DNA of 64,000 nucleotides from Cutibacterium porci (GTDB lineage Bacteria; Actinomycetota; Actinomycetes; Propionibacteriales; Propionibacteriaceae): NCBI RefSeq assembly GCF_009696315.1, contig NZ_VUMG01000001.1, positions 620,001 to 684,000 of the forward strand, read 5' to 3'. Shown piece by piece: positions 8,142 to 15,181 of this stretch (position 1 is its first letter; each line of letters starts with the position of its first letter). The notes under the pieces were generated by a model. It saw only the letters and a program-made list of their open reading frames with translations, ran no database searches and was not told where the DNA came from. The position numbers and the translations under genes were made by a program.

Positions 8142-9365
8142 ATGATGCCGTTGTCACGTCGCACCAAGAACCTGTTGCTCACCGCCGCAGCGTTCCAGGG
8201 CGCTGGGGATTTCATGTTCGGCGCCGTGTACGTCATCTTCCTACGCTCGATCCCTCTCGACGGGCGGGCCATCGGCTTTGTGCTGGCGCTCGCTACGGGT
8301 GTGTCCTTGGTCGTCGAAGCCCCCAGTGGAGCCATGGCCGACCGCTACGGTCACAGACGGATACTCCTGGCAGGGCTGTTGTCGTGGGCGGTGGGCCTGA
8401 TAGCCCTATCCTTCGCATCCTCGGCCCTGGCTGCCGGTGGTGCGCTGCTGTTGTGGACGATCGGCATGGCCCTGCAATCGGGAACAGTCTGGCCGATTCT
8501 TCTCGGAACGGTCACCGAGGAGGACAAGCAGGATGCCATTGCGCAGTACTCCCGGCAATCCCAGTCGGTGCACTGGATGGCCTCGTTCCTGGGCGCCATG
8601 GCGGTGCTCGTCCTCGGGGCACGTTGCGACATGCGCTTCATCCTTCGTACTGCGGCCGGGCTGCTCGTGCTCGCCCTCGTGGTGTGCCTGTGGTTGCCCA
8701 AGGATGTCCGGCCAAGCGAGCGGCAGCCCGTGCTGGCGGTGCTCAGGTCGTCCTTCGGCTGGTGCGCGAGCCGGACGATTCTCCCGCTCGTCGTCGCGTC
8801 CGGGTTGTCGACGGTGTGCATGACCGGGCTGGTCGTCACGTGGCAGCCGAGGTTGGCGGCAGCCGGTGTTCCCCTGGAAGCGAACGGGGCGGTGTTGGGC
8901 GCACTGACGATCGCTGCGGCGGTGGGTTCTTTCTGCACCAAGTTCGTGAAGGTTTCCAGGCCACAAGGCGCTTTTTCGGCCATGGCTGGGATTTCGGCGT
9001 GTTTCTTGGTCGTGGCTCTGGCCGGAGGAACTCTCTGGGTCGCCCTCGCGGGCTATGTCGTCGCGGAGTTCTTCCTGGGGGGCATGTTCGTCGAGCTGGG
9101 AGCGTGGCAGCAGGAGATGTTGCCCGATGACATTCGCAATGGCGGCTTCTCGGCGCTTTCGACCATCAGCCTCGTTGTGGCCGTGGTCGTTAACGCCGGA
9201 ATGGGTGAGGTGTGGCAGCGGTTCGGCCTAGCAGTCACCATCGGCTGCGTGGCCTTGGTCATCGTAGTGGTGATCCTGGTCACCGTCTTAGTCAGATCAG
9301 CCTTTCGCGACTCCGACGCCCTCCTGAACCCTCATCGATTCAACTCGAAAAAGGAGATACCGTGA
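8142..9365 (+). CDS. MFS transporter, first gene of the radical SAM operon
   Basis: The 407-residue protein has about 12 hydrophobic helices and the MFS loop motif in GAMADRYGHRRILLAG. SGAMADRYGHR and the VVEAPSG segment just before it are like small exporters of drugs or secondary metabolites. Two adjacent ATGs (8142, 8145) could start it, and AGAGAG upstream is a modest ribosome-binding site. Its stop overlaps the next start (GTGA), and AAGGAG inside its end serves the next ORF. Position at the head of a biosynthetic operon suggests export of the product or self-protection. The substrate is unknown. Confidence 0.87.
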   Translation: MMPLSRRTKNLLLTAAAFQGAGDFMFGAVYVIFLRSIPLDGRAIGFVLALATGVSLVVEAPSGAMADRYGHRRILLAGLLSWAVGLIALSFASSALAAGGALLLWTIGMALQSGTVWPILLGTVTEEDKQDAIAQYSRQSQSVHWMASFLGAMAVLVLGARCDMRFILRTAAGLLVLALVVCLWLPKDVRPSERQPVLAVLRSSFGWCASRTILPLVVASGLSTVCMTGLVVTWQPRLAAAGVPLEANGAVLGALTIAAAVGSFCTKFVKVSRPQGAFSAMAGISACFLVVALAGGTLWVALAGYVVAEFFLGGMFVELGAWQQEMLPDDIRNGGFSALSTISLVVAVVVNAGMGEVWQRFGLAVTIGCVALVIVVVILVTVLVRSAFRDSDALLNPHRFNSKKEIP

Positions 9366-9538
9366 CTGCCACTCACATGCATACCATTACGGATGAATCC
9401 GCAGGTGAACTAATCGTGTTCGACTCGCTGACCTTGGACTGTGTGAGTGTTCCGGCCACATCTGTGGAGCAGGCATACGCTCAAGACGTAGAGTTTGCGT
9501 CTTGGTGGTCCTCACATGAGGCCGCAGACCGGGCTTAG
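9362..9538 (+). CDS. 58-residue ORF, in frame with the radical SAM gene behind it
   Basis: It starts at GTG 9362, overlapping the exporter stop (GTGA), with a strong AAGGAG at 9351-9356 five bases upstream. It ends with TAG at 9536-9538. The peptide begins MTATHMHTITDESAGELIVF, has one Cys (DCVSV) and ends SWWSSHEAADRA. It is in the same frame as the following radical SAM body, which lacks its own start codon. So it is most simply the N-terminal domain of that enzyme, cut off by an amber codon. A free peptide, for example a modification substrate, is the alternative. Confidence 0.65.
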   Translation: MTATHMHTITDESAGELIVFDSLTLDCVSVPATSVEQAYAQDVEFASWWSSHEAADRA

Positions 9539-10609
9539 CAAAAGCGACGTATCTATGCCCGTAAGCCCTGTCGGATCAACAACTTCCGCATTCTGCTAAC
9601 AGAGAAGTGTAACTTCCAGTGCACTTATTGCTTTGAGAGCGGTCTCATGGACATCGCACCACATATGACGCTGGAGGTGCTAGAGGGCACCGTCAAGGCG
9701 ATCATCGAGGCGAGTCCATGTGAGCGGGTTTCCATTCAATGGTTTGGTGGCGAACCCTTACTGCGCTGGAACCTTATCGCTCACGGTATGGACTTGTTTG
9801 AAGATGCCGTAGCAGAAAAACGGATTAGCGGTGTCAACTATAGCCTGACCACCAATGGAAGTCTAGCGACCCCCGCAATAGCTGAGCGTATGGCGCGTGA
9901 ATCCATCCAAGTTTTCGTAAGCGTCGATGGTCCTCAAGATGTAAATGACCTGTCCAGAATAGATCGATTAGGGCGAGGTACCTATGATCGAGCGATTCAA
10001 GGATACCGAACCCTTGCCGATCATGGAGTGGACGTTGGGCTTCTCGTGACAGTTTCCCCGGAAACGCTCTCTGGACTCAGTTCATCCATCGCCCACCTGA
10101 TTGAATCGGAAGGCCTCAGGAGAATCGGAATTAATACACCACAGCCGACGGAGAATGGCTGGGATGTCGATGGAGCGCTCTTGGCTAGTGAGATAGTAAA
10201 AATTATCCGGTTTTGCGATGAGCGCGGCGTTAAGCTTATTGCGCCTGGTATGCGTGCTCTCCGTGGCCTTGGTACTAAAACTCCGCATGTTGACGACTGT
10301 AGGGCGCCTGGCGGCGAAATGGCTGTCAGCGTTGACACCTTCGGACGTATGAGTGGCTGCATTGTCTCCTGGGTGGAGGGGCGCCCATGGAATAAGGATG
10401 AAATCACCCACCAATCGCTGGCTAGGTTCGAGATGCAGAAGTCAGCGAGTACTGTCCAGGACGTTTGTGATGGCTGTATCGCGGAGGCGATCTGCGGTGG
10501 GCCGTGCCATTTAGAATTGGCACTCCGTGGCCTGAATCCTGAGCGCTGTGCCTTCTATCAGACACTGATGTACGAATCTCTGATGAGTCTGCGGCGGTTT
10601 AACTCATGA
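9539..10609 (+). CDS. Radical SAM/SPASM enzyme body, separated from its start by TAG
   Basis: The frame contains CNFQCTYCFE, the CX3CX2C motif for the SAM-binding 4Fe-4S cluster, then WFGGEPLLRW and SLTTNGS. A SPASM-type C-terminus has Cys in DDCRAPGG, GCIVSW, CDGCIAEAICGGPCH and ERC, able to hold auxiliary clusters. No ATG, GTG or TTG lies in frame between the TAG at 9536 and the cluster motif at 9608; the first ATG (9647) is past the motif and would give a dead enzyme. Joined with the 58 codons upstream it would be about 415 residues, normal for peptide-modifying SPASM enzymes. It may be a strain-specific broken gene, or be read through. Confidence 0.8.
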   Translation, partial: QKRRIYARKPCRINNFRILLTEKCNFQCTYCFESGLMDIAPHMTLEVLEGTVKAIIEASPCERVSIQWFGGEPLLRWNLIAHGMDLFEDAVAEKRISGVNYSLTTNGSLATPAIAERMARESIQVFVSVDGPQDVNDLSRIDRLGRGTYDRAIQGYRTLADHGVDVGLLVTVSPETLSGLSSSIAHLIESEGLRRIGINTPQPTENGWDVDGALLASEIVKIIRFCDERGVKLIAPGMRALRGLGTKTPHVDDCRAPGGEMAVSVDTFGRMSGCIVSWVEGRPWNKDEITHQSLARFEMQKSASTVQDVCDGCIAEAICGGPCHLELALRGLNPERCAFYQTLMYESLMSLRRFNS

Positions 10610-11334
10610 GTCGCCTTACCATTCCACCTGCAGAGAGCAATTGGGAAGCCGATATCCCCGTTAGCTCCTTGGTGCAACTCCTGCCTGCGGAGTTCTTAGT
10701 GAACCATCATGTCGAAGTTGTCCGCGTGGTCCAGCCGCCGGACCGTCAGAAGGTCTCGGCCGCCAGGTTTCTTCGGGACAGCCTTGACTATGCGACCTAC
10801 GTGCAGGATCTCATCACCGCTGGCGTACCCGTGGTGATCTGTCCTGTGGGAGAACTTCCTTGTAGGGCCAGCGCAATAGAGAGCTCCCGTCTCCGGAAGC
10901 TAGCAGCCAGCGTGTTGCAAGTGTCTTGGCCGGAGTGGCTTAGAAGGCTCATCGCCATCTTCGAGAAAAATGCTTCACGTAAGCTCGAGGATGGATCGAT
11001 GCTGGTCGATGGCAGCCTCCAACTGCCTTATGGAGAGCTCTGGTGGGACGGGGCCGTTCCATTTACCGGAACACTGCCGACCGCAGCTGGTCAACTCTCT
11101 TTGAGAGACGGATACATAATTAGCGCCCCTGCTGGCTTGGATCACCTGCTCTATCAGCCCATCGTTGAACTGGGGGTTGGGCTGAACCCCCGTGCGCCAT
11201 TGATTGGCCCATCCCTAGAGAAGCGATGGGGTTTCTGGCATATAGGTCTCGGTGCGAGTTCCCCAATTCACTTACTGCCACCAAATGTCCACCACGATGT
11301 CTCGCTGATATTGGACAAGGAACCGATCCCATGA
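10606..11334 (+). CDS. Compact M29-like aminopeptidase-type metalloprotein
   Basis: The 242-residue protein has no obvious close relative, but its C-terminal half follows the M29 (AmpS/AmpT) pattern. PYGELWW corresponds to the P-x-GE metal Glu, TGTLPTAAGQLSLRDG to the beta segment, VELGVGLNPRAPLIG to the E-L-G-x-G-x-N segment, WHIGLG to the GtvHialG His, and HHDVSLIL to the H-x-D pair. All main metal-ligand positions appear kept. Normal M29 enzymes have about 370-410 residues, so the N-terminal part is strongly reduced. It overlaps both neighbouring radical SAM genes by ATGA. A role in trimming a peptide is inferred. Confidence 0.6.
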   Translation: MSRLTIPPAESNWEADIPVSSLVQLLPAEFLVNHHVEVVRVVQPPDRQKVSAARFLRDSLDYATYVQDLITAGVPVVICPVGELPCRASAIESSRLRKLAASVLQVSWPEWLRRLIAIFEKNASRKLEDGSMLVDGSLQLPYGELWWDGAVPFTGTLPTAAGQLSLRDGYIISAPAGLDHLLYQPIVELGVGLNPRAPLIGPSLEKRWGFWHIGLGASSPIHLLPPNVHHDVSLILDKEPIP

Positions 11335-12272
11335 TGAACAAGAGAACTATTTCCTACGCTTACCTCGAAGTAACGCGCGCCTGCAACGAGGCATGCCTTT
11401 ACTGCTACAACGATTCTGGCAAGGCATTGAAAGGTGAGCTGTCCACTGAGGGCTGGTTGACAGCTATTCGCAACTTTACAGAACAGGGTGGCAACAGCGT
11501 TATGTTCACCGGCGGCGAGTGCCTTCGAAGGAGGGATATAGACGAGCTAGTTGCAGGAGCAAATGAGGCGGGTGTCACTTCTATTGGCATGAGCACTAAT
11601 GGCCTTCTGATCCACACAAAAAGAGCAGAAGCATGTATGCCGTACCTAGACGAAATAGACATAAGTTTGGATGGGTTTCGAGAACATCATGACCGAATAC
11701 GCGGTGTGAGGAGTTGGGATCGTACTGTCGAAGCAATTAGAACGGTGAAGGAAATCGGTATTCCTGTCATCCATGTGAACGGTTGTCTGACAGCGGATTG
11801 GTTTGACCAATTAGAGGATTATTTGGAGCTTCTCGTCTCTCTTGGTGTCACCGGAGTTAAACTCGCCACGATCGGAGCAATTGGTAGGGCTGGGGAGGAG
11901 CTTGAGCTTAAGAATCAGACTTCACAGCCGCGTCGAGTGGCCGACCAGCTCGCAGCCTTGGCGAGGCGGTATCAGGGCCGTATCAACGTCTCGACCTCGT
12001 TCAGCACCGTGGCTCAGCCCATCACACTGGAACGCTTCGGTGCTGTAATCGATCCATGCGGCAAACTTTATCCGCAGCTGGGAAAGCTGGATGATTGCTG
12101 GTGCATCGGCTCAGCTGTGCCCGTGTGGGGTCTCAATGAGACGGCCCTGCTTCGTTATGAGACATGCATGCATGGCGTAGAGGAGGATGGCGTGCATCGA
12201 ATTCTACAGGGCGAACAGGTCGAGTGGTGGGCGCTGATCCGATCGGCGATGGAAGCTGCTGAAGCATGCTAG
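11331..12272 (+). CDS. Radical SAM enzyme (second of three)
   Basis: The start is at ATG 11331 (or 11334), overlapping the previous stop by 4 bases; 313 residues. CNEACLYCYN is the CX3CX2C cluster motif close to the N-terminus. MFTGGECLRR is the GGE motif, with Cys where Pro is usual. SMSTNGLLI and ISLDGFREHHD are typical of the SPASM/twitch group acting on peptides. C-terminal Cys residues (DPCGKLYP, DDCWC, YETC) could bind an auxiliary cluster. The substrate is unknown. Confidence 0.88.
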   Translation: MMNKRTISYAYLEVTRACNEACLYCYNDSGKALKGELSTEGWLTAIRNFTEQGGNSVMFTGGECLRRRDIDELVAGANEAGVTSIGMSTNGLLIHTKRAEACMPYLDEIDISLDGFREHHDRIRGVRSWDRTVEAIRTVKEIGIPVIHVNGCLTADWFDQLEDYLELLVSLGVTGVKLATIGAIGRAGEELELKNQTSQPRRVADQLAALARRYQGRINVSTSFSTVAQPITLERFGAVIDPCGKLYPQLGKLDDCWCIGSAVPVWGLNETALLRYETCMHGVEEDGVHRILQGEQVEWWALIRSAMEAAEAC

Positions 12273-13174
12273 GAACTCTTTCCGTTGTCGTGGGTACAGC
12301 TTGCCCTCTTAAGTGTACTTATTGCTTCAACATGACGAATTTAGACTCACCGGTCTTGCAGGCTAAAAAAGAATCGGAACGGACCTTGGCAGGGCGCTGG
12401 ACGCGACAGCGGATAAAACGTCTCGTTTGTGAAGCCAAGGAAGTGGGTTACCGGCGCATCATGTTGACTGGGGGTGAGCCGCTCATATATCCGTCGACAA
12501 AAATGTGGATTGAGTCATGCGGGGACTTGAATCTTAAGACGGTAATTGTGACCAGTCTTCTCTTGATATCACGGTCCCTTGAGGAGTGCTTGAGAGATCA
12601 CGTATCGAATATTGAAATGCGAGTCAGTGTTGGTGGTTATAATCAAGCAACACATGACCGGTATCGTGGCGGCTGGGAGCAATTGATAAAGGGCCTAGAA
12701 TTGTTGCGTAGGATCGGCATGTCTACGCACATAACCGTTGTTCTCACGAGACGAATTCTTGGTGAAATGTCTCTGTTTCAAGCCTTCTGTGACGAGTGGG
12801 GAGGCGTTCCGAACGTCGCCGCGCTATCGCCAGGCGAGAGCTCGAGGGTCGACCCTGCTGATTTCCTAGAAACGGCTGCCAGATCAGAATGGGATGCCGC
12901 GCTGACTGTGGTTTCATCGAGGCTTAGGGCGCAACTGACGTTGCTCCGTGAGTTCTATACTGGAGGTCTTAAGCCGAAGTATTGTGCTATGAACGATACC
13001 TCACACGTGATCCTTCCGGATGGCACGCTCACGGGCTGTTTTCATCGGACCGATCTTTTGAGAGGTAATATTTTTAATCATAGTCTTGCGACGTTATTGA
13101 ATTCTAATGCCGCAGGTGAGCCAAAGCCGCCGGAGTGCTTTGGTCCGAACTGTTATACAATCCATATAGATTGA
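12266..13174 (+). CDS. Radical SAM enzyme (third of three)
   Basis: The 302-residue protein overlaps the previous gene by 7 bases. It has CPLKCTYCFN near residue 13 and LTGGEPLIYP. Its C-terminal Cys pattern (KYCAM, LTGCFHR, ECFGPNC) looks like a shortened SPASM domain. RVSVGGYNQATHDRYRGG takes the place of the usual SLDG..H...R substrate strand. Base composition is low for this genome; the 60 bases from 12541 hold 28 G or C. The next gene follows after 11 bases, so one transcript is likely. Confidence 0.87.
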   Translation: MLGTLSVVVGTACPLKCTYCFNMTNLDSPVLQAKKESERTLAGRWTRQRIKRLVCEAKEVGYRRIMLTGGEPLIYPSTKMWIESCGDLNLKTVIVTSLLLISRSLEECLRDHVSNIEMRVSVGGYNQATHDRYRGGWEQLIKGLELLRRIGMSTHITVVLTRRILGEMSLFQAFCDEWGGVPNVAALSPGESSRVDPADFLETAARSEWDAALTVVSSRLRAQLTLLREFYTGGLKPKYCAMNDTSHVILPDGTLTGCFHRTDLLRGNIFNHSLATLLNSNAAGEPKPPECFGPNCYTIHID

Positions 13175-13185
13175 GGAGAACTGTC

Positions 13186-13638
13186 ATGAAGAACTGCGAC
13201 ATCATCTTTAATGATTCCATTAACGAGTCGGACTTGTGTGCCCGCTCTGGCCTTCACAGCCCCTCTCCGATGGTGGCGATCTACGTCGAAAACCTGGAGG
13301 TGGCGTCTGGCTTCTATCGCCAGTTGTTCCCGACTTCTGCTGTTCGGTTCGAAAATGATGAGGTGTTCTGCATGGAACTTGACGAGCGTGTTGAGATATT
13401 TATCCAGAAGGTTGAGAAAGACTCAGTTTTTGGTGAGCTTTGTGGAAAACAGACGGTTGCTGTTTCGGTTTCCGAGGAGGTGTTCAACAGCGCCGGCCAG
13501 AACCTGCCCGAAACTGCTTCATTGGACGTGGAGACTTGGACTGGAGGGCCGGCTGTTGATGACGGCTTTATGTTCGGCGACGTTGAGGGGAATCGCGTTC
13601 TCCTGATGCCAGTCCGCGAGACAGCTGCTACTGCATGA
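13186..13638 (+). CDS. VOC (glyoxalase/bleomycin-resistance) fold protein
   Basis: ATG 13186 follows GAGGAGAA by 5 bases; 150 residues. After a 27-residue N-terminal tail with two Cys, MVAIYVENLEVASGFYRQLF starts a VOC fold, and FGDVEGNRVLLMP is its last strand. The usual metal ligands look mostly lost: the first His is Met, the second-half His is Thr/Gln, and the last Glu is Leu; only the Glu in VEIFIQ remains. Metal-free VOC proteins such as the bleomycin resistance protein bind a small molecule rather than catalyse. Binding the pathway product or an intermediate is an inference from this context. Confidence 0.78.
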   Translation: MKNCDIIFNDSINESDLCARSGLHSPSPMVAIYVENLEVASGFYRQLFPTSAVRFENDEVFCMELDERVEIFIQKVEKDSVFGELCGKQTVAVSVSEEVFNSAGQNLPETASLDVETWTGGPAVDDGFMFGDVEGNRVLLMPVRETAATA

Positions 13639-13653
13639 TCGTTTCAAGGGCTG

Positions 13654-13689
13654 AACCGGTCAGGGGTGCTTCGGCTCCCCTGACCGGTT
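13654..13689 (+). terminator. Perfect 13-bp hairpin after the VOC gene
   Basis: AACCGGTCAGGGG (13654-13666) pairs exactly with CCCCTGACCGGTT (13677-13689). The loop holds a further GC/GC pair around TTCG, a very stable tetraloop. It starts 16 bases after the VOC stop and is followed by TTT only. It fits an intrinsic terminator or attenuator that lowers expression of the last two genes. Confidence 0.7.
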
Positions 13690-13703
13690 TGGGCGGAGAC
13701 CGT

Positions 13704-14417
13704 ATGAGAAAAGCCGGACTATGGCGTAAATTGGCAGCGGGACGGTACGAGCTAACTCCTCTGGGTAGTTATATCCGACAATCCTGGCTCCAGGCGCTGG
13801 CGAGAAGTATTCCGGCTCCTTTGTCTGATGCTAGGCAGATCGAGCGGGCAGTACTGCGGCCATCACCACGACGGCTAGTTCAGTTCTCTCTTGTCTGTAT
13901 CGAAAGATCAACGTCTTTTGATGGAGGGTTATCTGTACTGCTCGATCTGCAGCATGCCCTAGCAGGTATGAGCCTGATTACGCAGCTTGGTCGATGTCGC
14001 AATAATGAACTGTCTCTGTGGCCGCTTTCCTCCGATGACTTTGATGTCAGCATCGCCTCTTATGACCCGTTCGAGGGAATGGTCTTCTTGGGAGTGGACG
14101 TTCTGGAGGGATCTTTAGTTGCAGAGTGGCACGAAAATGTGTGGCCGTGGGGCTTCATCCCAACGATTGTGGTCCCCCGGGTTCCGCGATTCCTTCCTCT
14201 CGCTAATAGCGTCGTCCGCCAGCTATGCCGAGCTGAGGAGAGAGCCGTTCTGAGTGAGCGTGCGCCCGAGGGATTCGTGGCACCGTGCGTCGTGACGATC
14301 ATGAGTGCACAGAGAGCGGTCATCAACCGCGCCAACGGGAACGAGAGGTATGAGGAAGGATGCTCGATAGGGGACCTACCTGTCCTTGTGGGAGAAGCTG
14401 GAGTGTCGCAGCGGTAA
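13704..14417 (+). CDS. Unknown protein, N-terminus like prolyl-tRNA synthetase
   Basis: The frame opens at 13635, overlapping the VOC stop. However, 13654-13689 is a perfect terminator-like hairpin, while ATG 13704 has GGAG six bases upstream, so 13704 is preferred (237 residues). The first residues, MRKAGLWRKLAAGRYELTPL, closely resemble the opening of bacterial class II prolyl-tRNA synthetases (lmrkaGlirkLAaGiY.ylPLG). Beyond about residue 35 no synthetase motif 2 or 3 was recognised. The rest has no family I can name. Whether it handles tRNA or an amino acid is open. Confidence 0.6.
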   Translation: MRKAGLWRKLAAGRYELTPLGSYIRQSWLQALARSIPAPLSDARQIERAVLRPSPRRLVQFSLVCIERSTSFDGGLSVLLDLQHALAGMSLITQLGRCRNNELSLWPLSSDDFDVSIASYDPFEGMVFLGVDVLEGSLVAEWHENVWPWGFIPTIVVPRVPRFLPLANSVVRQLCRAEERAVLSERAPEGFVAPCVVTIMSAQRAVINRANGNERYEEGCSIGDLPVLVGEAGVSQR

Positions 14418-15067
14418 GCGATTATGTGGACGAGGCAACAGCGAAAATCGCAGCTCGTCTGGGCCTGCCGACGAAGGCCGACCACATTGACGTGGTTGAT
14501 TCAAGCCGGACGGATGTTGAGGCCTTTACTCACGATGGCGTCATTCACCTCAATATGGACGCGTGGCGTTGCTGGAAGGCACGATGCATTCTTGCTCACG
14601 AGGTAGCACACGCGCTTTTATCGCCGTGCCATTCCGAGCGCTGGGTTGAGGAGACGATTGCTGAGGGCTGCGCGCTCTGGGCTCTTTATACTGTCTCTGG
14701 CCCGCTCTATGAGGCCTCGCTACATCTACTTGTGGCCAGCAACCGCGCTCGGTTGTTCCCTGGACCACTCCCTGACGCGCTGTCGTGGTACGGGTTGGGC
14801 GCTCTCTCTGTCTCTCATCGGTTAGTTGCTGGAGAAATCGATGCGTCATATTTAGTGGAGGCACTCTTATCTGCAGAAGATAGTGGATTAGTGCTGGCAA
14901 AGCAGCGATTCGTGGCTCCACCTGAGATAGAAATGTTCGCTCGATATGTAGTGGATATAGACAAAGGTACTATAGGTTGCCATCTGCCTCATTTAGCAAT
15001 GGACAGGCTGTCCAGTGTGACAGACAAAGAAGTATTTAACTGGTGGGATTTTTCAATGGTGCTTTAG
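14360..15067 (+). CDS. HEVAH zinc metalloprotease-like protein
   Basis: ILAHEVAHALL is an HEXXH zinc motif. Eighteen residues after its second His comes the Glu of IAEGCALW, close to the gluzincin pattern HEXXH-X18-E with EG.A. No signal peptide is visible, so it is probably cytosolic. The ATG at 14360 overlaps the previous gene by 58 bases in another frame; GTG 14426 is an alternative start that keeps the motif. It is the last gene of the operon, and a maturation protease is an inference. The family could not be named. Confidence 0.65.
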   Translation: MLDRGPTCPCGRSWSVAAVSDYVDEATAKIAARLGLPTKADHIDVVDSSRTDVEAFTHDGVIHLNMDAWRCWKARCILAHEVAHALLSPCHSERWVEETIAEGCALWALYTVSGPLYEASLHLLVASNRARLFPGPLPDALSWYGLGALSVSHRLVAGEIDASYLVEALLSAEDSGLVLAKQRFVAPPEIEMFARYVVDIDKGTIGCHLPHLAMDRLSSVTDKEVFNWWDFSMVL

Positions 15068-15181
15068 AAATATTGCATGATATGAAACGAAAGATAGGAA
15101 TCTAGCGGTTGTTTGAGTGGCACTAAAGAGGCTCTTCGCAGATGAAGGTGTAGTGCGGGCTGGCGCGCCCAGAAGAGGCGA

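Noticed and set aside
9647-10609. Radical SAM gene starting at ATG 9647
   Set aside because: This start lies after the CX3CX2C cluster motif and would remove the defining residues; the coding sequence clearly extends upstream to the TAG.
13635-13703. Extension of the ProRS-like protein to ATG 13635
   Set aside because: The extra 23 codons are formed by a perfect terminator-type hairpin, and a better ribosome-binding site precedes ATG 13704.
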